DNA of 64,000 bases from Paenibacillus sp. FSL H7-0737 (GCF_000758545.1 NZ_CP009279.1:5580001-5644000), one strand, 5' to 3'; counted from the stretch's first letter, positions 7,820-16,809 are shown. Numbers and translations: made by a program. Notes: generated by a model not told the origin, from the sequence alone.

Positions 7820-8914
7820 TCATACACGTGAAGCAATTACATTCAGCAAATGAGGCAAACGCGCAGTGAATGTATGGTTTCGCATGGTAGTCCGTAATCC
7901 CCGTAAAGCATAGATTCGCCGCTCTTTTTCATGCTTCAAATAGTACTCAATCTTCTGCTGCAGTTCCTTAGCGGAGCCAAAAGTATCCAGATCATAACCA
8001 GGCCGATAATAATTGCCCAAATCCTCACGAACATCCGTAAGCTGCATAGTACCGCAGGCGCTGATCTCATAGGTGCGCGGATTAATGGAGCGTGAAGGAA
8101 GGCGGTAGCTATTCCGGTTATCCTGACCCTCTTCCCACGGGCGGTGAATATTAATGACTATTTTTGCGCCACTGTAGTAGTTGGCTGTCTCCTCAGGCGG
8201 GATAAAGCCATTGCTGATAAAAGGTGTAAGTTGATCATAGGTTGCGAGGCGTTCCCAGAACCCCCCAGCGATAAGCACTTTTTTCCCCTTAAGATAAGGT
8301 GCCAGTTCGTCGAACAGCTCTGTCCGATTACGAAATGCATTACCAATAAATACAATGTCATACTGATATTGCGGGCCGGTACGCCGTGGGTAGAACATCT
8401 TTGGATTGACACACAGTGGCAAATAATGAACCGATGACACCCCAAGGGATTGATAAAACTCTACGCAACCCAGCTCATGTGTAAATACGTGATCATAATG
8501 CTTGCAAATGACTGAAGTGTCCTCTGTAAAATAAGGATCATCCACAAACCAAATGGCGGTTGGGATGCCTAGCTTTCTTATCTCCGAAATCTGTTCTAAA
8601 TGATTTTCCGGGAATACATGAAGCCCATTCATCACTAGCACTACCCCAGGCATTTCCCGTGCCGCGGTTTCCAGCATCGTTTCAGGAGTACTTATTACAA
8701 GCTCACTTACAAGCTGCTGCAGCGCCTCCGTTACGCCAGTGTCGATCGCCTGAAATCCTTGAGGAACATACATTAACTTAAATGGTCGGCAAGCTTCGAC
8801 CCCTGGAGTATTCAGACGCTGCACAGCCTCACACATGCCAAGACGATATCCTTCGTGATAACCGTCGCGATATTCTCGCGGATGCTTGTGTTTTTTTCTC
8901 TTTCTCGCTTTCAC
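7820..8914 (-). CDS. cgeB: CgeB-type spore glycosyltransferase (copy 1) with basic N-terminus
   Basis: About 364 residues, closely parallel to the downstream copy: AIWFVDDPYFTEDT, NIHRPWEEGQDN, SRSINPRTYEISACGTMQLTD and YYLKHEKERRIYALRG are all CgeB hallmarks. The N-terminus is strongly basic (KARKRKKHKHPREY) and runs into RDGYHEGYRLG, the G-Y-x-E-G-Y-x-x-G motif shared with copy 2. The frame can be read from TTG 8944, but no ribosome site precedes it; GTG at 8914 has AGGGTG six bases upstream and fits a candidate -10 box at 8954-8961, so I use 8914. Role inferred from family: sugar transfer onto the spore surface from the mother-cell side. Confidence 0.85.
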   Translation of the reverse strand: MKARKRKKHKHPREYRDGYHEGYRLGMCEAVQRLNTPGVEACRPFKLMYVPQGFQAIDTGVTEALQQLVSELVISTPETMLETAAREMPGVVLVMNGLHVFPENHLEQISEIRKLGIPTAIWFVDDPYFTEDTSVICKHYDHVFTHELGCVEFYQSLGVSSVHYLPLCVNPKMFYPRRTGPQYQYDIVFIGNAFRNRTELFDELAPYLKGKKVLIAGGFWERLATYDQLTPFISNGFIPPEETANYYSGAKIVINIHRPWEEGQDNRNSYRLPSRSINPRTYEISACGTMQLTDVREDLGNYYRPGYDLDTFGSAKELQQKIEYYLKHEKERRIYALRGLRTTMRNHTFTARLPHLLNVIASRV

Positions 8915-8953
8915 GGCCTTCACCCTGCCCCGTCGTATTCTCAAGACAGTATA

Positions 8954-8961
8954 ACTATATG
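8954..8961 (-). promoter_or_regulatory. Candidate sporulation-type -10 element of the cgeB pair
   Basis: On the minus strand the sequence reads CATATAGT, matching seven of eight positions of the sigma-E -10 consensus CATACAHT and the CATA of the sigma-K box. Transcription from here would start close to TTG 8944, which supports GTG 8914 as the real start of the first cgeB. I could not find a convincing -35 element. Confidence 0.3.
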
Positions 8962-9092
8962 CGGAGTCAGCACTCGCCTCATGGACATCTGTCTTTACTA
9001 GAACTAAATTGGCAGATGTCCCCTGTCTTTTGCCCGGCTTGCCCGAACCTTAGATGATTTCATCCACTCACAGGATGCTGGTATACTATAAG

Positions 9093-9270
9093 AGGTTGTT
9101 CAAAAAGTCCGCTTTTGATCACGAAGTAGCCCAAGAAGCTTACTCGACATCGAATATTGAATTCAGGCGAAACTTCCGGTGCTCACGTAGCTTCCACTAC
9201 GCTCCGCTCCTCTGTTTCTACCTTCTTTCAATCTTCTCGGTGCTGAAAACCGTACTTTTAGAACACGCAC
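9093..9270. repeat. MITE-like intergenic element with imperfect terminal inverted repeats
   Basis: The stretch begins GTTGTTCAAAAAGTCCG and ends CCGTACTTTTAGAACACGC; reversed, the second end reads GCGTGTTCTAAAAGTACGG, an imperfect match to the first. The roughly 180-bp body has no credible gene; an open frame at 9054-9275 is accidental. Its terminal inverted repeats resemble those of small non-autonomous elements; no target duplication is evident. It separates the cgeB promoter from the ATPase gene. Confidence 0.5.
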
Positions 9271-9350
9271 TATAAAGGTCTAGCTTGAGACTTACATCTC
9301 GTCATATCTGAGCGGAAATGATTATTTATGGCATTCACAAGGGGGGCACT

Positions 9351-10112
9351 ATGAATAACACCACGTTGTACTTGCGCCATGCAGAACTGCTTCGTGATCA
9401 GGTTCCATCATTCCAAGCCTATCCATTTCATCTGCCAGCCGTAAGAACACTGGATCGGCTTATTTTTCAAAAGCCAGTAACCTTTCTTGTCGGGGAGAAT
9501 GGCACAGGGAAATCTACCTTGCTAGAGGGAATTGCTGCTGCGTGGGGCTTTAACCCTGAAGGTGGAACACTTAACTTCTCTTTTAACACTCGTTCCTCAC
9601 ATTCAAGTCTCTATGAGTATTTTAGAATTGCTAGAGGGGTTAGACGTCCAAAGGACGGCTTTTTTCTACGCGCGGAGAGCTATTATAATGTGGCTTCTTA
9701 CATTGATGAATTAGATGAACAACCGGGTTTCAGCCCACCGATCAAGAACTCCTACGGTGGTAAATCCCTGCACGAGCAGTCTCACGGAGAGTCTTTTTTC
9801 GCAGCGTTCGTTCATCGTTTCGGAGGGCGTGGTCTTTATATTCTCGATGAACCTGAAGCGGCTCTATCTCCTCTACGGCAAATGTCTCTGCTGGTGCGTA
9901 TGCATGAGCTAGTGCAACAGGATTCACAGTTTATTATCGCGACCCATTCTCCCATTCTAATGTCCTATCCGGAAGCTGAGATTTTTCTTCTAGAAGGTGA
10001 GGGCATAAGGTCTGTCGCCTTGGAGGAAACAGAGCACTATACCGTGACCAAAGCATTTATGAATGACCGCCAGGGTATGCTGCGTGAGCTATTAGAGGAT
10101 GAGCAAGCATAA
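9351..10112 (+). CDS. Predicted AAA/ABC-type ATPase (COG3910-like)
   Basis: 253 residues. Walker A is GENGTGKST at residues 48-56, the signature-like segment is QSHGESF, Walker B is LYILDEPEAALSP with the catalytic glutamate, and the H-loop is ATHSP. The order and compact size match stand-alone ABC-like ATPases of the predicted-ATPase group, without a membrane partner. The frame opens earlier at 9318, but ATG 9351 has AAGGGGGG four to five bases before it and begins MNNTTLYLRH, where homology would be expected to start. Both flanking genes lie on the other strand, so it is monocistronic. Function in the cell is unknown. Confidence 0.8.
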   Translation: MNNTTLYLRHAELLRDQVPSFQAYPFHLPAVRTLDRLIFQKPVTFLVGENGTGKSTLLEGIAAAWGFNPEGGTLNFSFNTRSSHSSLYEYFRIARGVRRPKDGFFLRAESYYNVASYIDELDEQPGFSPPIKNSYGGKSLHEQSHGESFFAAFVHRFGGRGLYILDEPEAALSPLRQMSLLVRMHELVQQDSQFIIATHSPILMSYPEAEIFLLEGEGIRSVALEETEHYTVTKAFMNDRQGMLRELLEDEQA

Positions 10113-10149
10113 ACACCTTCGACGTCCCTATAAGGACGGTAAGCGTTTA
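10103..10149. repeat. REP-like palindromic repeat, copy A
   Basis: An imperfect palindrome of about 40 bp with termini TAAAC / GTTTA and the centre TCCCTATAAGGACGG. A closely related copy lies at 45813-45861. It overlaps the last codons of the ATPase gene and the space after it. Confidence 0.6.
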
Positions 10150-10209
10150 AGCGAGAAGTATAAGGATAATTTACAACATGGAACATATAAATTCTTATAT
10201 TTTAATAAA

Positions 10210-10246
10210 AACAGCAAGTCTCCATAATCGGAAACTTGCTGTTTGA
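10210..10246. terminator. Bidirectional rho-independent terminator
   Basis: ACAGCAAGT and ACTTGCTGT form a 9-bp stem around a 14-base loop, with T-runs on both sides. It can end both the plus-strand ATPase transcript and the minus-strand LtaS-like/WsfD-like transcript. Confidence 0.8.
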
Positions 10247-10259
10247 TTTGTTCCATAAA

Positions 10260-11675
10260 TTAACGTCTTACAATTCCCACTACCTTGTGTACAACCCATC
10301 CGAACATGACTACAACCATCATATCGAAGCACACATTAAACAAGAATAAATGCTTACCAATGTCAGCCCTTCCGTCCCCAAGAATCGGAACCAGGAAGGA
10401 GAAAATCCCTATCAGTCCCAATAACATCAGCAGTTCACCAGCAACTCTTCCCCGAACATCCCGACTACGGAAATATTGGAACACCGCCACGGCAAAATAC
10501 ACCAGATAGAATATAGTGAGAAATCCGAGCGTATGCGGAATATGCTTGTTCTTGAATTCGCTCCACCCGCTGTAAGTGTACGATAATGCACCTACTGGCT
10601 TATTTTCACTCTTCTCATAGTTCCCTAGATAATAAGGACGAATCGCCATACTGTTACTAGCAGCATATTCCATATTATCTATTAACCGTCCTGGATGTTT
10701 TAAGTAGAAGAACAATACATCCTTATGGGATACCCGGTCGTAGAAATCCGGTACCAGCGAAGGATCATCCTGTTTGATCACTGTATCGGTCTGAAAATAA
10801 TTCGTGCCCGCAAGTACCTCCAACCGCTCCGGCAATCCGAGATCCTGCAAATCTCCCTTCACATCTGGTGATTCGTTTAATATCCCAAAAAACACAGTCT
10901 GATACAGGTTAATATGCTTCAGCTCTTTTGGCGCCGTCACGTACATAACGATGGATACCAGAAATATCGCAATCGAAAAGCGTAAGGCCAGCTTTCTCCA
11001 TTTTCGCTCACCATCAAGCGTCATAAACCGCAGGAAGATCAATGCAAAGGCAATCCCAATCGGCGCATTCTGAATTTTGGAGGTGACCAGAAATAGTATC
11101 GCAATAAAAAATAAGGTTAACCCCTTAGTCGTAGGCTTTTCTTGGCTAGTGAGTCTTAACCCCAGTGCAAAGGTCAACAGCATAAACACCATCGATACCG
11201 GTTCTCCAAACAAGGAGTTAAAGTATGCCAAATACCCAATATCATAGAATACAAACAATAAAGCTGCACCTAGCAGCAGCCCCGTAACATAAGAGCCGCG
11301 AGCATTGTACTTCACCAGCAGCCAGGTCGCCACCAGTAAAAGAAGACCGTAAACTGCACCGAGCAATCTAACATCAAAAAAGCTGCCATGGATGAGCCCG
11401 CCGATCAACCTCGGTACAAGCACAACCAAAATCTGTGAAGAAGGATAGAAGCCCCTAAACAAATTCTCATACGCAAAATGAGAATGGCTAAAATTAAAAA
11501 ACTGGTCGGTATACGATGCTGCAGTATCATAGTAGTTCAGACCGATGGTATTCATCATACGCAGGAAATCTCCATTATCAGCAACCCCAATAAAAGGTCC
11601 TACGAATAGCAGATAAATAATGAGACCGCAGCCGGCAAGGCTTACGAGATACTCCGGTTTCCAGAACTTTTTCAT
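10260..11675 (-). CDS. Polytopic membrane protein, probable GT-C glycan transferase (WsfD-like)
   Basis: 471 residues with around ten hydrophobic segments. The first segment is followed by PFIGVADNGDFLRMM, a conserved acidic loop of the type seen in GT-C enzymes that use lipid-linked donors, and the layout resembles WsfD of S-layer glycan clusters. A large extracytoplasmic loop (about residues 255-370) separates the membrane blocks. It starts eight bases after the stop of the LtaS-like gene and its AGGGGG ribosome site overlaps the end of that gene, so the two are co-expressed. Likely transfers a hexose or another head-group at the outer membrane face; the WsfD assignment is tentative. Confidence 0.6.
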   Translation of the reverse strand: MKKFWKPEYLVSLAGCGLIIYLLFVGPFIGVADNGDFLRMMNTIGLNYYDTAASYTDQFFNFSHSHFAYENLFRGFYPSSQILVVLVPRLIGGLIHGSFFDVRLLGAVYGLLLLVATWLLVKYNARGSYVTGLLLGAALLFVFYDIGYLAYFNSLFGEPVSMVFMLLTFALGLRLTSQEKPTTKGLTLFFIAILFLVTSKIQNAPIGIAFALIFLRFMTLDGERKWRKLALRFSIAIFLVSIVMYVTAPKELKHINLYQTVFFGILNESPDVKGDLQDLGLPERLEVLAGTNYFQTDTVIKQDDPSLVPDFYDRVSHKDVLFFYLKHPGRLIDNMEYAASNSMAIRPYYLGNYEKSENKPVGALSYTYSGWSEFKNKHIPHTLGFLTIFYLVYFAVAVFQYFRSRDVRGRVAGELLMLLGLIGIFSFLVPILGDGRADIGKHLFLFNVCFDMMVVVMFGWVVHKVVGIVRR

Positions 11676-11683
11676 GATTCCCC

Positions 11684-13576
11684 CTATCTCTGTGGTAACA
11701 GCTTCACATATTCGTCGGACAAATTCATTAGCTTCAATACATACTCATAATCGCTCTGATATTTCGAGAAGTCCGTTACCGGCTTGAGCGTATCCAGCGA
11801 CACAGCTTCACCATCTGCAAATCCTTTTCCAGGGACATAGAGAATGTCATCATTAAAGAAGGAGCCGGAAGGCAAATAATACCTCATCCCTAACACATTA
11901 CGATCAATGTTGAGCAGGTCATGACCAAAGGCTGTATAACCTTCTTGTTGTAGTGAAACACCCATTAAATTAGCTATCGTAGGAAGGATATCTAGTTGTC
12001 CCCCCGTACGCTCTACTACCTTCCCTTGCTCCATTCCTGGTACCCGCACAATGAGTGGAATATTAAAGCGGCTGATCCGGGAATCATATGGAACACCAAG
12101 TGCACTTTCCACTTGCTCTGGCGGAACATCCTGAGGCTGCAGGCCAAAGTGGTCGCCATACATGACCAGAACAGTGTTATCCCACAATCCATTTTCTTTC
12201 AAACCTTCTATTAAAGTACCTATGGCATAATCAGTATAGTTTATAGCAGTCAAATAATCACCAAGCATCGTATCCTTCAAATTATCAGGCACAGTGATTT
12301 TCTTAAAGGAATCTGGGATTTTGAAAGGATGATGACTGGATGCTGTCACCATCTGTGCGTAGAAGGGAGTTCCCTTCTTCTTCAGCTCTGTCAATTTCTC
12401 GACACCCGTAATATACAGCTGTTCATCGGAAGCACCAAACGCATTAAAATGATCATTCGTAAAATAATCTTTGTCATAATAACCATTAAACCCAAGCGCC
12501 GGATATAGCTCATTCCGATTCCAAAACCCTACTTTATTCACATGAAAGGTGTATGCCTCATACCCTTTATCCCTTAGCAGTCGTGGTAAGCTTGGCAATT
12601 CTCTGTCCCCGAATCCGGTAGACATGGCTAAAGTACCAATAGGATAAATAGACGTATTGCTCATGAATTCAGCGTCAGATGTATTCCCTGGACCAATCTG
12701 CTGGTAAACATGAGGAAAATAAAAGCCCTCATCCGCTAACTTATTCATGACTGGCGTCAATTCTTGACCATCCAAGGATTGATGTAGTGGGAAATTCTGA
12801 AAAGCTTCTAATTGTAGCACAATTACATTTTTACCCTTTTGTGAGCCAAAATAATCAGGAGTCGTACCCGCTGGCTTGTCACTATAAGGATAGGAAGATT
12901 GCAGGGCGTCAACCTTCGCAATCGTATCCTTAATATCACCCGTTCCAATGAGATTGTTATCTTCATTAATCTTAATCGCAGCAACGACTTCATAATTTAG
13001 AAATCCGGCAGTTTCCGCCTGTACAAGCTCATTTGTAATCCCCCGTGCAGAGTGGACAGAATATGCCGATAAAGAAAAGCCTCCAATAATGGATACCAGA
13101 ATCACCACCACATGCACGAATCCTGTCTTCCGGGAACTAAAGCGTTCACGCGGGTAGGTCTTTCCTTGTTTCCATCTGCGAATCAAACCATAGATAGCGA
13201 AGATGACAAAATCCACGAAGAATAAGTAATCAATACTCTTTATGGTAGATTCTACGCTTGCCTTCACTTGAAATACCTGATTGATTTCAGATAAGGCCAG
13301 GTAGGTTGGAACAGAACCAAAGTGATTAAAATATACAGCGGCTGCGAACAGCAACAGCGATAAAAAGCCGTTAAATATCCAATAGACGGTTGTTCTCACC
13401 CTAGATGGCGTAATCACCGTTAAAATCCCCATAATAAAAAGGACTGGCGCTACATCCGCTGCAATCCATTCCCAAGCAATTCTATCAAAGAACAACACTC
13501 TCAGAAGCAACAGCTTTAACCATAACAATATAACAACGATAAAAAAATGGGCGCGATCCGGCCCTTGCTTTTTCAC
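11684..13576 (-). CDS. LTA synthase family sulfatase (LtaS-like)
   Basis: 630 residues: five N-terminal membrane segments (to about residue 185), then a sulfatase/alkaline-phosphatase-type domain outside the cell. Active-site features visible are VIVLQLEAFQNF (metal-binding Glu), PGNTSDAEFMSN (the catalytic Thr nucleophile context) and VLVMYGDHFG (metal-binding Asp-His). LtaS enzymes polymerise glycerol-phosphate from phosphatidylglycerol into lipoteichoic acid. Start is GTG 13574-13576 with AGAGGGG upstream. The partner gene downstream is a putative glycan GT-C protein, so this pair may make and decorate a teichoic acid-like polymer. Confidence 0.85.
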   Translation of the reverse strand: MKKQGPDRAHFFIVVILLWLKLLLLRVLFFDRIAWEWIAADVAPVLFIMGILTVITPSRVRTTVYWIFNGFLSLLLFAAAVYFNHFGSVPTYLALSEINQVFQVKASVESTIKSIDYLFFVDFVIFAIYGLIRRWKQGKTYPRERFSSRKTGFVHVVVILVSIIGGFSLSAYSVHSARGITNELVQAETAGFLNYEVVAAIKINEDNNLIGTGDIKDTIAKVDALQSSYPYSDKPAGTTPDYFGSQKGKNVIVLQLEAFQNFPLHQSLDGQELTPVMNKLADEGFYFPHVYQQIGPGNTSDAEFMSNTSIYPIGTLAMSTGFGDRELPSLPRLLRDKGYEAYTFHVNKVGFWNRNELYPALGFNGYYDKDYFTNDHFNAFGASDEQLYITGVEKLTELKKKGTPFYAQMVTASSHHPFKIPDSFKKITVPDNLKDTMLGDYLTAINYTDYAIGTLIEGLKENGLWDNTVLVMYGDHFGLQPQDVPPEQVESALGVPYDSRISRFNIPLIVRVPGMEQGKVVERTGGQLDILPTIANLMGVSLQQEGYTAFGHDLLNIDRNVLGMRYYLPSGSFFNDDILYVPGKGFADGEAVSLDTLKPVTDFSKYQSDYEYVLKLMNLSDEYVKLLPQR

Positions 13577-13704
13577 TTATAATCCCCTCTTACATGTTCA
13601 TTTGTTCGAAATATCAAATCTATTCTAGTAATTTGTAAAATATCAGGTTGTTCTAGTATAACAATACTTACTTTTTTTATCAAAATGGTAGAATTATCTT
13701 TCAT

Positions 13705-13750
13705 CAAAAAAGAGATGCCCCGCTGCCCTTCCGGCTTTGGAACATCCCTG
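13705..13750 (-). terminator. Probable terminator after the deaminase gene
   Basis: Minus-strand GGGATGTTCC pairs, with one wobble and an internal bulge, with the later GGAA and CATCTC segments, followed by TTTTTTG. It lies just past the deaminase stop and before the LtaS-like gene. Confidence 0.5.
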
Positions 13751-13772
13751 TTAACTATAGATTGGTCAATCT

Positions 13773-15110
13773 TCAGACGATCGAAGTATGCTTAAGCAAT
13801 CTTTTAATAGAACGGTTAGCTTCATTCAGAACAATCTCTTTATCTACAGTCTTCAGCAGACCCCTTTCCATCACGATCTCTCCGTCGATAATCGTGGTTT
13901 CCACATCCGCCCGGGTAGCTGAATATACAATTCTAGAGATGGGATCTACGTCATAGGAGGGGAAGGTATGGAAATTGAAGAGATTCAGGAGCACTAGGTC
14001 TGCTTTTTTACCCACCTCGATACTACCGATCTTATCTTCCATCCCTACCGCTTTTGCCCCACCTATAGTTGCCATACGAAATACACTGCGGGCATCCATC
14101 GTCGTAGGTCCATATTGAGGCTTCTGAATAATTGCTGCGAGCCGCATTTCATTAAACATATCCAGATTGTTATTACACGGTGCACCGTCAGCACCCAGAC
14201 TTAGTGACACATGATCATGGAGCATCCCCGGTGTATCAGCAATTCCAGACGCTAGTTTCAGATTTGAGCCAGGGCAATGACTTACATGAACTCCACGATC
14301 CCGCAATATGCGCCGCTCCTCAACATCCAGCCATACACAATGCGCCAGTATTAAGCGCTCATTAGCTAATCCTAGATGGTCCAGATAGACGATGTTACGC
14401 ATCCCGGTCATCGCCTGTACAATCTCAATCTCCCCTAAATTCTCAGAAGCATGGGTGTGCACCTTCACATCATACCTTGCGGAGAGATCTCGTACCTCGG
14501 TTAACAAGGGTTCGGTGCAGGATATTACAAAACGCGGAGAGAACGCATATTGAATCCTTCCATTGCCATAGCCATTCCATTTTTCAAGCAAATCCACACT
14601 TTCCTGTAAAGAAGAAGCGGTATCCTCCTGCAGTGCTTCAGGCACATCTCCTCCTTTTTGATCCATCATCACCTTACCGGACAAAGCACGTATTCCACTT
14701 TTAGCAATGGCCTGAAAAGCATAGTCCGTATGGTGAACAGTCTCCATATCAACAATCGTAGTGGTTCCGCTGGAAATCAGTTCTCCAATACCGAGCATCG
14801 CCGAATAATAAAGGGATTCCTCATCATGCGCTGCCTCTAACGGCCAAATCCGTTTACGCAGCCAGTCCATAAGCTCCAGATCATCTCCCTTCCCACGGAA
14901 TAACGTCTGGCATAAATGAATATGCGTCTGAACAAAACCGGGAATTAACGTACGGTTCGTGGCATCGATGACCTTTTCGTCTCCCTGCGGGATCAGACCA
15001 ATGCCGATTTCTACGATGATATCATCCTTAATTCGAACATCCCCGACAATAATTTCCTCCTGTTTGTTCATTGTAATGATCTCAGCATCTTTGATCAGAA
15101 TGTTCCCCAT
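13773..15110 (-). CDS. Amidohydrolase-family deaminase (TrzN/AtzA/MtaD/guanine-deaminase-like)
   Basis: 445 residues of the metal-dependent amidohydrolase superfamily. Metal ligands are visible as QTHIHL (residues 62-66), VHTHASE, ILAHCVW and GADGAPCNNN (catalytic Asp). This arrangement is that of aminohydrolases acting on purines and related heterocycles (S-adenosylhomocysteine/MTA deaminase, 5'-deoxyadenosine deaminase, 8-oxoguanine deaminase, atrazine hydrolases). Substrate cannot be fixed from sequence, but the guanine-class riboswitch in its leader argues for a purine or purine nucleoside. I prefer ATG 15110 (MGNILIKDAE), where the family begins; an upstream ATG at 15128 is possible. Monocistronic. 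Confidence 0.8.
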   Translation of the reverse strand: MGNILIKDAEIITMNKQEEIIVGDVRIKDDIIVEIGIGLIPQGDEKVIDATNRTLIPGFVQTHIHLCQTLFRGKGDDLELMDWLRKRIWPLEAAHDEESLYYSAMLGIGELISSGTTTIVDMETVHHTDYAFQAIAKSGIRALSGKVMMDQKGGDVPEALQEDTASSLQESVDLLEKWNGYGNGRIQYAFSPRFVISCTEPLLTEVRDLSARYDVKVHTHASENLGEIEIVQAMTGMRNIVYLDHLGLANERLILAHCVWLDVEERRILRDRGVHVSHCPGSNLKLASGIADTPGMLHDHVSLSLGADGAPCNNNLDMFNEMRLAAIIQKPQYGPTTMDARSVFRMATIGGAKAVGMEDKIGSIEVGKKADLVLLNLFNFHTFPSYDVDPISRIVYSATRADVETTIIDGEIVMERGLLKTVDKEIVLNEANRSIKRLLKHTSIV

Positions 15111-15173
15111 TGTCCTTATCCCCCTCATTGTTCATTCGTTTGCCGTTTCACGGTGTAACACAAAAAGACCACA

Positions 15174-15259
15174 AAAATATGCCGTAGCATATTTTCGTAG
15201 CCAGAAATTTACGGTTTCCGGTAGAGACCCTTAAACCAATTATTAAGGATATACGAAAA
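15174..15259 (-). promoter_or_regulatory. Purine (guanine-class) riboswitch with overlapping terminator hairpin
   Basis: On the minus strand, P1 is TTTTCGTA (15259-15252) paired with TACGAAAA (15199-15192), a perfect 8-bp stem. Between them come J1/2 TATC, P2 CTTAA/TTAAG with loop TAATTGG, J2/3 GGTCTCT, and P3 ACCGGA with the family's CCGTAAAT loop and TTCTGG. The ligand-pairing position (equivalent to nucleotide 74) is C in GGCTACG, predicting guanine or hypoxanthine. Immediately after, AAAATATGC-TACG-GCATATTTT (15195-15174) followed by a T-rich run forms a terminator-like hairpin whose 5' arm shares four bases with P1. The leader belongs to the deaminase gene 64 bases further on. Confidence 0.85.
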
Positions 15260-15534
15260 GAGAAGCTATTCTATTCCAAATTTGAATAAATCAATCATAA
15301 GACAAAGACAGGTTTAATGTCAACAAAAGTTATTTAAACTAACACAAATTTCTTGATTAGATCTATTCACAATTAAAAACAATGATTTTCTCTATTCATA
15401 TGTAAAAAAACCTAACTTAAATTATGATTTTCCACACTACTTATCAATGTTTCTTAAGTTCCGCTTTTATACTCGTCCTATCACCCGAACCGATAGCTTC
15501 GCTTTTAATAAAGTAATAGTGAGGAGGAGATCAA

Positions 15535-16014
15535 ATGCCAACAATTTCTCAAACCCCAAATGAGTTGCAAGCATTCATCGCCGCTGCTGAAAAAGTATGG
15601 TTCGAGGTCTACGATTCTGCCGATTCTCGTAGAGTGATCCGCGTTGATGGCGCCGATTATTATCGTCTGCCGGTTAGATTCAGTACCAGAGCTAAGGTTA
15701 TTTCGTATTTTCGAAAGTACTGGGGCATTACAATGAGCAACACCATGATCTGTAATTTAAAAACCGTTTCTAGAAACAACAGGCTTTATGTAATATCGGG
15801 AGATACAGGAACCATTGCTTTTATCCCAAGAAGACTCACCGTTACGGGTCGCACATCAACAAGAATACGCCTTACAGCAGTTCTGTCCATTGATGATATG
15901 AGCGATGAAGATATCGTTAACGTTCGTTACCTGATCGGCGTATCCGGTAGAAGGCTTCTTATCCTTAACCGGGATCAAAAAAATACCGATACTCGATATC
16001 AGACATGCCGTTAA
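15535..16014 (+). CDS. Small protein, possibly IseA (DL-endopeptidase inhibitor)-like
   Basis: 159 residues preceded by a strong GAGGAGGAGA ribosome site. The middle part, DYYRLPVRFSTRAKVISYF, then a Tyr-Trp and a long beta-rich remainder, resembles the YRYL-x-x-x-LDTK-K-x-x-x-YL pattern of IseA-type inhibitors of cell-wall DL-endopeptidases. It lacks an obvious N-terminal signal peptide, which such secreted inhibitors normally have, and this weakens the assignment. It is alone on its strand, ended by a good terminator. Treat the function as open. Confidence 0.55.
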   Translation: MPTISQTPNELQAFIAAAEKVWFEVYDSADSRRVIRVDGADYYRLPVRFSTRAKVISYFRKYWGITMSNTMICNLKTVSRNNRLYVISGDTGTIAFIPRRLTVTGRTSTRIRLTAVLSIDDMSDEDIVNVRYLIGVSGRRLLILNRDQKNTDTRYQTCR

Positions 16015-16024
16015 GGGAATTAAG

Positions 16025-16063
16025 AAAAAAGGTCCAGAGGTTAACCCTCTGAACCTTTTTTTA
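16025..16063. terminator. Bidirectional rho-independent terminator
   Basis: GGTCCAGAGG and CCTCTGAACC form a stem with one mismatch around TTAAC, flanked by A6 and T7 runs. It separates the convergent IseA-like and GNAT genes. Confidence 0.85.
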
Positions 16064-16075
16064 TGTTAAAGCTTC

Positions 16076-16603
16076 CTAACTATGTTCCGGTTTCAGCACC
16101 TTCTCGAATACTGGAAAGTTCGCCGTGCGGTTCGGAAAACCCACTTCACCTCTATGGTCATAACCAAGGCGAGGATAGATTTCCAATGCTCTAGTATTCT
16201 TCGCATAAGTATCCAGCCGAATACTTGTGTAACCATTACGCGCTGCGTAATCCTCCGCGAAAGCAATTAGCCTAGTCGCAATCCCTTTTCCCTGAATATG
16301 TGGATGAACTGCTAAACGATGCATAATCAGATGTGGCCCTTGATTTTGCTTCCACTCGATCTTCTTATATTCCTCAGAAGCATTCTCATCCAGTACAAGA
16401 ATACCCGCGATAGCTTGATCTTCTTCACATACATATAAGGTACCCTGTGCGATATCCAGTTCGATAATCTCTTTATTCGGATAGCTCTCATCCCACTGGT
16501 CGCTTCCAGCGGCCTGCATAACTTGTACACATTTTGAGATCAATTCCATGATCTCTTCGATCTCATCCTGTCTAGCTTTTCTGATTCCATTTCCTACTTG
16601 CAT
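16076..16603 (-). CDS. GNAT-family N-acetyltransferase
   Basis: 175 residues. The acetyl-CoA binding core is visible as LAVHPHIQGKGIATRLIAFAE (motif A, with the Q-x-x-G-x-G/A loop) followed by IRLDTYAKNTRALEIYPRLGY (motif B). Such enzymes acetylate an amine on a small molecule or protein; the acceptor is unknown. Start ATG has GAGGGGAT upstream. Single gene between a terminator and a gene-free stretch at 16604-16809. Confidence 0.8.
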   Translation of the reverse strand: MQVGNGIRKARQDEIEEIMELISKCVQVMQAAGSDQWDESYPNKEIIELDIAQGTLYVCEEDQAIAGILVLDENASEEYKKIEWKQNQGPHLIMHRLAVHPHIQGKGIATRLIAFAEDYAARNGYTSIRLDTYAKNTRALEIYPRLGYDHRGEVGFPNRTANFPVFEKVLKPEHS

Positions 16604-16809
16604 CCTGCTATCCCCTCTTTCTTATCGACATCTGAAAACCTCTGAATAGATTCTCGTTTTAGAAGTCTATCATATTCGGAGACAAATTCCGATAGTAGGA
16701 TGATTCCAGAGAGGATGCAATCCCTCTAAGCTGAGGGACACGAAAGATCAGAATAACACATCATAGATTAGATCTCCGGGTCCCTTCCTCTTAACTTACC
16801 TGCCGCTGC

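Noticed and set aside
9054..9275. 73-residue plus-strand open frame
   Set aside because: It coincides with the MITE-like repeat and has no ribosome site.
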